Assembly: GCA_002435335.1 (NCBI GenBank) | Contig: DJMI01000013.1 | Location: forward strand, 14,296-24,786 | Source: Nitrosomonas sp. UBA6494 | GTDB taxonomy: Bacteria; Pseudomonadota; Gammaproteobacteria; Burkholderiales; Nitrosomonadaceae | Reading direction: 5' to 3' | Length of the DNA: 10,491 nt | Shown here: one piece after another, positions 6,676 to 10,491 of the stretch | Position numbering within the stretch: position 1 is the stretch's first letter | How the letters are laid out: the number at the start of each line of letters is the position of its first letter | Program-made: the position numbers and the translations under genes | The notes under the pieces: model-generated | The model's database searches: none | What the model saw: the letters and a program-made list of their open reading frames with translations, nothing else | Told to the model about the DNA's origin: nothing

Positions 6676-9044
6676 GACGTACGCAAGCTGGCGATATACA
6701 GCCATGTTTCGACTACGGAATCGGGATTGAGCGATAAGCTGCCGATGCCTTGTTGATAGAGCCATGCGGCGAAATCCGGGTAATCGGAGGGACCTTGGCC
6801 GCAAATACCGATATATTTATTTTGCTTACGACAGGCCTCAATCGCCATGCCGAGCAGTTTCTTTACCGCCGGATTACGTTCGTCGAACACATGCGAAATC
6901 AATCCCGAATCACGGTCTACTCCTAGCGCCAACTGGGTCATATCATTGGAACCGATAGAGAAACCATCGAAATACTGCAAGAATTCTTCCGCCAGCATGG
7001 CATTGGAAGGAATTTCGCACATCATGATCACGCGCAGACCATTCTTCCCGCGCTCCAATCCGTAAGCAGCGAGCAGCGCAATGACTTGCTCGGCTTCTTC
7101 AAGCGTACGGCAAAAAGGAATCATGATCTCAACATTGGTCAACCCCATGTCGTCACGCACTCGACGCAACGCTTGGCATTCTAGTTCGAAACAAGCGCGA
7201 AAAACGGGGGAAACGTAACGTGATGCGCCGCGAAAGCCGATCATCGGATTCTCTTCATGCGGTTCATATCGATCTCCACCCAACAAATTGGCGTATTCGT
7301 TGGATTTAAAATCAGAGGTGCGAACAATGACAGGATTAGGGTGAAATGCCGCCGCCAATGTAGCAATTCCCTCGGTCAATTTTTCGACATAAAAACTGAC
7401 CGGATTCAAATAACCGGCAGCACGGCTATTGATTTCCTCTTTCAACTCAACAGGAAGTTGATCGAATTCGAGCAATGCTTTGGGATGAACTCCGATCATA
7501 TTGCTGATGATGAATTCCAATCTCGCAAGCCCGACTCCGTGATTTGGCATACGCGAAAATGCAAACGCATGCGAAGGATTGCCGACATTCAACATGATTT
7601 TGACCGGCAAATCAGGTAGCTTGCCGGTATCCGTCATCGTATGCTCGAAAGGCAACAGCCCGTCGTAAACATAGCCGCTATCACCTTCTGCACAAGATAC
7701 GGTAATCGCTGTGCCATCCGCAATCGATTGCGTTGCACTGCCGCAACCAACCACGGCAGGAATTCCCAATTCCCGCGCCACAATTGCTGCGTGACAAGTA
7801 CGCCCGCCTCGGTTAGTCACAATAGCCGCAGCGCGCTTCATGATCGGCTCCCAATCCGGATCAGTCATATCGGTTACCAATACATCCCCAGCTTGAATGT
7901 GATGCATTTCATTGATTCCTTTGATCAAGCGTGCCGTCCCTTGACCGATCTTGCCACCGATCGCCCGACCCTCGGTCAGCACAGAACCTTTACGCATCAG
8001 CTTGAAACGCTCCAACATTGGCATGGCGCGACTTTCTACCGTTTCTGGTCGCGCCTGTACGATATACAACTGCCCATCTAATCCATCCAGCGCCCACTCG
8101 ATATCCATCGGACGGTCATAGTGTTGTTCGATAATCATCGCCTGACGTGCCAGAGCTTCGATTTGCACATCGGATAACGAAAAACGTTGGCTTCGCTCCA
8201 TGTCGACATCGCGAATCAATGTCGTTGCGCCATTCCGGCCGTGTTCGGCATAAACCATCTCGATCGCCTTGGTGCCCAAGCGCCGCGACAGAATTGCCGG
8301 TTTCCCGACGGCAAGACTGCGTTTATAAACGTAAAACTCATCCGGATTGACAGCGCCTTGTACGATCGTTTCACCCAGACCATACACCGAAGTGATAAAA
8401 ACCGCATCGCGAAAACCAGATTCAGTATCCAGTGTAAACATGACACCGCTGGCGCCAAGATCACTACGCACCATTTTCTGGATACCAGCTGACAAGAGTA
8501 CCTTCTCGTGAGGAAATCGCTGATGTACTCGGTAAGCAATGGCGCGGTCGTTATACAGGGAAGCAAACACCACTTTAATCGCTGCGACGACTTGATCAAA
8601 TCCGCGCACATTTAATAAAGTCTCCTGCTGTCCTGCAAAAGATGCATCCGCCAAATCTTCCGCTGTTGCCGAAGAGCGTACCGCAAAAGAAACACCGTCA
8701 CCGCTTTCTTCGGCTAGCTTTTGATAAGCTTGCGAAACTGCTTGCAACAACGCATCGGGCAATTCGGTCTGCGCTATCCAATCCCTAATCGCCTTACCCG
8801 CTGAGGCAAGCGATTGCGTATCATCGACATCGAGACCTGTTAGTCGCTGGTAAATACGATCAGCCAAACCATTTTGCGACAAAAAATCGCGATACGCCGC
8901 TGTTGTGGTAGCAAACCCCATCGGCACAGTAACTCCGGCTTGTGACAAATGACTGATCATTTCTCCCAACGAAGCATTTTTGCCGCCAACCTCCCCGACA
9001 TCATTCATGGTTAGTTGATCGAACCAAACAATCGATCGATTCAT
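6672..9044 (-). CDS. ppsA: Phosphoenolpyruvate synthase (pyruvate, water dikinase)
   Basis: Makes PEP, AMP and phosphate from pyruvate, ATP and water in the cytoplasm, feeding gluconeogenesis and anabolism. The 790-residue length is normal. The N-terminal ATP-grasp domain (about 1-340) opens with VGGKNASLGEM (19-29) and has VRSSATAEDLADASFAGQQET at about 122-142. The swivelling phosphohistidine domain has GGRTCHAAIVARELGIP with catalytic His418; Thr416 beside it matches the threonine modified by PSRP in Escherichia coli. The C-terminal PEP/pyruvate barrel includes IGSNDMTQL (697-705) and GICGQGPSD with Cys748. ATG 9044 fits the family N-terminus, but the ribosome site is a run of eight G ending 2 bases before the start. 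ppsR overlaps its stop and cbbR lies 63 bases upstream, so the three may share a transcript. Confidence 0.97.
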   Translation of the reverse strand: MNRSIVWFDQLTMNDVGEVGGKNASLGEMISHLSQAGVTVPMGFATTTAAYRDFLSQNGLADRIYQRLTGLDVDDTQSLASAGKAIRDWIAQTELPDALLQAVSQAYQKLAEESGDGVSFAVRSSATAEDLADASFAGQQETLLNVRGFDQVVAAIKVVFASLYNDRAIAYRVHQRFPHEKVLLSAGIQKMVRSDLGASGVMFTLDTESGFRDAVFITSVYGLGETIVQGAVNPDEFYVYKRSLAVGKPAILSRRLGTKAIEMVYAEHGRNGATTLIRDVDMERSQRFSLSDVQIEALARQAMIIEQHYDRPMDIEWALDGLDGQLYIVQARPETVESRAMPMLERFKLMRKGSVLTEGRAIGGKIGQGTARLIKGINEMHHIQAGDVLVTDMTDPDWEPIMKRAAAIVTNRGGRTCHAAIVARELGIPAVVGCGSATQSIADGTAITVSCAEGDSGYVYDGLLPFEHTMTDTGKLPDLPVKIMLNVGNPSHAFAFSRMPNHGVGLARLEFIISNMIGVHPKALLEFDQLPVELKEEINSRAAGYLNPVSFYVEKLTEGIATLAAAFHPNPVIVRTSDFKSNEYANLLGGDRYEPHEENPMIGFRGASRYVSPVFRACFELECQALRRVRDDMGLTNVEIMIPFCRTLEEAEQVIALLAAYGLERGKNGLRVIMMCEIPSNAMLAEEFLQYFDGFSIGSNDMTQLALGVDRDSGLISHVFDERNPAVKKLLGMAIEACRKQNKYIGICGQGPSDYPDFAAWLYQQGIGSLSLNPDSVVETWLYIASLRTS

Positions 9045-9046
9045 CG

Positions 9047-9054
9047 CCCCCCCC
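9047..9054 (-). promoter_or_regulatory. Poly-G ribosome binding region of ppsA
   Basis: A homopolymer of eight C on the plus strand reads as eight G on the minus strand, 2 bases before the ppsA ATG. It occupies the place of the Shine-Dalgarno and is the only obvious ribosome site. A GGAGG is present further upstream (9086-9090 region) but is too far to serve this start. Confidence 0.5.
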
Positions 9055-9107
9055 TATAGATTTATTAATTCAAGAATTTGCAGAACCTCCTGACGCAAAT
9101 ATGAAAC

Positions 9108-10067
9108 TTATGCCGTTCCGCATTTTATCAGCGGACAATATCCTGTAGTCGCATGGCGGCATGGTATATCTTCGAGAAGTTCGGAAGCATTGCGCAAGTA
9201 CTCCAAAAAAGTTCGCGCAACGATCGACAACTGCTTACCGGAAGGATAAGCAAAGTACCAATGGCGATCGATCGGAAAGCCTTGCACATCGAGTATTGCA
9301 AATTGTCCCATCGGCGCGTCTAAAGTCAGTGTATGTCGCGACAAAGCCGCAATACCCAAACCACCGACGATCGCTTGTTTTATCGCTTCATTACTGCCCA
9401 ACTCCATGCGCACTTTCAAGATTTGCTTATGTCGAGAAAAAAATTGTTTGATCGCCATTCGAGTTCCGGATCCAGGCTCGCGCATTATGAACGGCTCCTG
9501 ACAGATTCGATCGATACTGATTTGCTTTTCATCGGCTAGCGGATGATCAGCCGCAGCCAATACGACCAATGGGTTACCGAGAAATACTTCCGCCACAGCA
9601 TCGATGTTGTCCGGTACTTGGCCAACAATATACAAATCGTCTTGATTGTTTACTAACCGTTCCAAGAGATGCTCACGATTGGCCACCTTCAGCATGACAT
9701 CGATGTTGGGATATTTCCGGCAAAACATACCTAATAACCTTGGTGTGAAATATTTGGCTGTGGTAACAACAGCCAGCCTTAATTTCCCGGACTTCAATCC
9801 TTTCATATCCGATACTGCCATTTCGAAACGCGAGAAATGCTCAAAAATCCCATGGCAGGTTTGATACAGCTCTTTGCCGGCATCAGTCAAATAAATTTTT
9901 TTCCCGATTTGTTCGAACAGCGGCAAACCGACTTCGTCAGTTAATTTTTTTATTTGCATCGAAACGGTGGGTTGTGTCAGACATAATTCTTCCGCAGCAC
10001 GTGTAAAGCTTTTTAAACGTGCGATCGCTTCGAATACCTCTAACTGGCGTATGGTACTGTGGCGCAT
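9108..10067 (-). CDS. cbbR: LysR-type transcriptional regulator, CbbR-like
   Basis: A DNA-binding regulator of the LysR family. CbbR proteins activate Calvin-cycle (cbb) operons in response to metabolites such as RuBP, NADPH or PEP. The 319-residue protein has a winged helix-turn-helix at about 3-62 (SFTRAAEELCLTQPTVSMQIKKL). The effector domain follows at about 92-300, with LRLAVVTTAKYF, REPGSGTRMAIKQFF and ELGSNEAIKQAIVGGLGIAALSRHTL, all of which I recognise as CbbR-like. A strong AAAGGAGGG ribosome site lies about 5 bases before the ATG at 10067. No cbbL or cbbS is in view; the divergent neighbour is an unrecognised small ORF. The same-strand downstream genes are ppsA and ppsR. LysR membership is certain. 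The CbbR subfamily is likely but from memory. Confidence 0.88.
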   Translation of the reverse strand: MRHSTIRQLEVFEAIARLKSFTRAAEELCLTQPTVSMQIKKLTDEVGLPLFEQIGKKIYLTDAGKELYQTCHGIFEHFSRFEMAVSDMKGLKSGKLRLAVVTTAKYFTPRLLGMFCRKYPNIDVMLKVANREHLLERLVNNQDDLYIVGQVPDNIDAVAEVFLGNPLVVLAAADHPLADEKQISIDRICQEPFIMREPGSGTRMAIKQFFSRHKQILKVRMELGSNEAIKQAIVGGLGIAALSRHTLTLDAPMGQFAILDVQGFPIDRHWYFAYPSGKQLSIVARTFLEYLRNASELLEDIPCRHATTGYCPLIKCGTA

Positions 10068-10097
10068 ACATCCCTCCTTTCGTCATCTCATCATAAA

Positions 10098-10149
10098 TTT
10101 TCATCTATCAATATTATATAAACAATTGATTGTTATTTATAGATGAAAA
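10098..10149. promoter_or_regulatory. Nested inverted repeats, probable LysR/CbbR operator
   Basis: The outer arms TTTTCATCTAT (10098-10108) and ATAGATGAAAA (10139-10149) are exact reverse complements. Between them is an inner palindrome AACAAT-TG-ATTGTT (10121-10134). TGA-N7-TTA (10127-10139) and TCA-N8-TAA (10108-10121) resemble the TNA-N7/8-TNA half-sites reported for CbbR. The block sits on the cbbR -10 box, where a LysR regulator usually represses itself while acting on the divergent gene. The protein that binds is inferred. Confidence 0.5.
10113..10118 (-). promoter_or_regulatory. -10 box of cbbR
   Basis: The minus strand reads TATAAT here, a perfect match, giving a transcript start near 10106 and a leader of about 39 bases before the cbbR ATG. 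No good -35 lies 16-18 bases upstream. The -35 region is taken up by the inner palindrome and right arm of the operator-like repeats. Confidence 0.45.
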
Positions 10150-10261
10150 ATTCTAAACTATATAAAAACCTTCACCATAAATCATCAGACTTAAAAGTTA
10201 ATGGTTTTTATACGACTGTTTTTAAATAGGTTAAATTATTTTTCGTTCGAGAGGTATCTAT

Positions 10262-10396
10262 ATGAACAAAGAATTTAGAAGCCTAAATAGCGCCGAAAAT
10301 ATGTCGGTTGATTTAAATGCCGAGTTTCACAAGTCAGTAGTAAAAATTCGCTTAAATTTGCTCTCCTTTCTCAAAAAATTACTGAAACTTAATTAG
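10262..10396 (+). CDS. Small hypothetical protein, divergent from cbbR
   Basis: A 44-codon open frame from ATG at 10262 to TAG at 10396. GAGAGG (10249-10254) lies 7 bases before the ATG, a well-placed ribosome site, which is the main reason to believe it. The product begins MNKEFRSLNSAENMSVDLNA and is polar for the first 25 residues. The last 20 residues, VKIRLNLLSFLKKLLKLN, would form a basic amphipathic helix. There is no signal peptide, cysteine pair or recognised domain. It faces away from cbbR across a LysR-type operator region, so it could be a target of that regulator, and it is followed 7 bases later by a strong hairpin. It might also be a leader peptide. Too short for frame statistics; I do not recognise it. 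Confidence 0.45.
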   Translation: MNKEFRSLNSAENMSVDLNAEFHKSVVKIRLNLLSFLKKLLKLN

Positions 10397-10403
10397 GAGT
10401 AGA

Positions 10404-10434
10404 CTGAGATCCCCGCCTGGCTGGGGGGTCTCAG
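10404..10434 (+). terminator. Strong GC-rich stem-loop after the small ORF
   Basis: CTGAGATCCCC (10404-10414) pairs with GGGGGTCTCAG (10424-10434), an 11-bp stem containing one T-G pair, around a 9-base loop. It begins 7 bases after the stop of the 44-codon ORF and stands out in otherwise AT-rich DNA. No T run follows on either strand, so it is not a textbook intrinsic terminator. It could be a processed mRNA 3' end, a leader attenuator for a gene beyond the window, or the edge of a repeat element. Confidence 0.5.
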
Positions 10435-10491
10435 CCACCTATGCAAACGCTCCAATCCATCGCTCCATCGCATTGCCTCATAGATAAAAGT

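Larger units (their letters stand above)
10068..10261. other. Divergent regulatory region between cbbR and the small ORF
   Basis: Very AT-rich, non-coding, about 195 bases. It carries the cbbR ribosome site (10072-10080), the cbbR -10 box, nested inverted repeats of LysR type, and the ribosome site of the rightward small ORF (GAGAGG, 10249-10254). A rightward promoter must lie here, but no pair of boxes stands out. TTGTTA at 10130-10135 with TAAACT at 10154-10159 (spacer 18) is a weak candidate. Confidence 0.6.

Noticed and set aside
6676..6804. N-terminal extension of ppsR to 6804
   Set aside because: It lies wholly within ppsA coding sequence, matches nothing expected at the PSRP N-terminus, and the ATGA-coupled ATG at 6675 explains the start better.
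8216..8611. Long minus-strand open frame (131 codons) inside ppsA, and similar frames at 7641-8081 and 6358-6756 on the plus strand
   Set aside because: These are shadows of the well-supported ppsA and ppsR frames, with compositions unlike real proteins (many Arg, Cys, His, Ser).
10441..10491. Plus-strand ATG at 10441 as the start of a new gene
   Set aside because: It is open to the window edge (17 codons) but has no ribosome site, and the opposite strand is also open here. Too little sequence to call.

Overview
The window reads as chromosomal DNA of a betaproteobacterium, most likely a chemolithoautotroph of the Nitrosomonas type. This is inferred from three things: the gene order dapF - DUF484 - xerC - hslV - hslU, a LysR regulator that looks like CbbR (RuBisCO operon activator), and moderate GC content with AT-rich intergenic DNA. 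No rRNA, tRNA, CRISPR array or recognisable insertion sequence was seen, and the six complete housekeeping genes of the core all look intact.

Layout. Positions 1-335 (minus) hold the 5' part of an ABC-2 permease of the polysaccharide/O-antigen exporter type, cut by the window edge. Upstream of it on the same strand (463-933) is a small DUF5658-type membrane protein with a good promoter. A non-coding stretch of about 500 bases follows, with a sigma70-like promoter facing right. Positions 1432-5833 (plus) carry dapF, a DUF484 protein, xerC, hslV and hslU, closely spaced. hslV has its own consensus -10 box just upstream. hslU then meets ppsR tail to tail, 11 bases apart.

Positions 5845-10067 (minus) form a second run, transcribed cbbR -> ppsA -> ppsR. 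PEP synthetase (ppsA) and its regulatory kinase/phosphorylase (ppsR) overlap by an ATGA, which fixes the ppsR start at 6675 rather than at the longer open frame. cbbR lies 63 bases upstream of ppsA. An AT-rich region of about 195 bases upstream of cbbR contains nested inverted repeats over a TATAAT box, as expected for an autoregulated LysR-type gene. On the other side of that region, facing right, is a 44-codon unrecognised small ORF with a good ribosome binding site, followed 7 bases later by a strong GC-rich hairpin.

How the genes fit together. dapF makes meso-diaminopimelate for the cell wall and lysine, XerC resolves chromosome dimers, and HslVU is an ATP-dependent protease. These are core functions. 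The right-hand block has a metabolic theme: PEP synthetase turns pyruvate into PEP, PpsR switches it by phosphorylation, and CbbR would tie the locus to the state of carbon fixation. I found no clear new multi-gene system. The least explained part is the right end: the small ORF, its hairpin, and whatever begins beyond position 10435.
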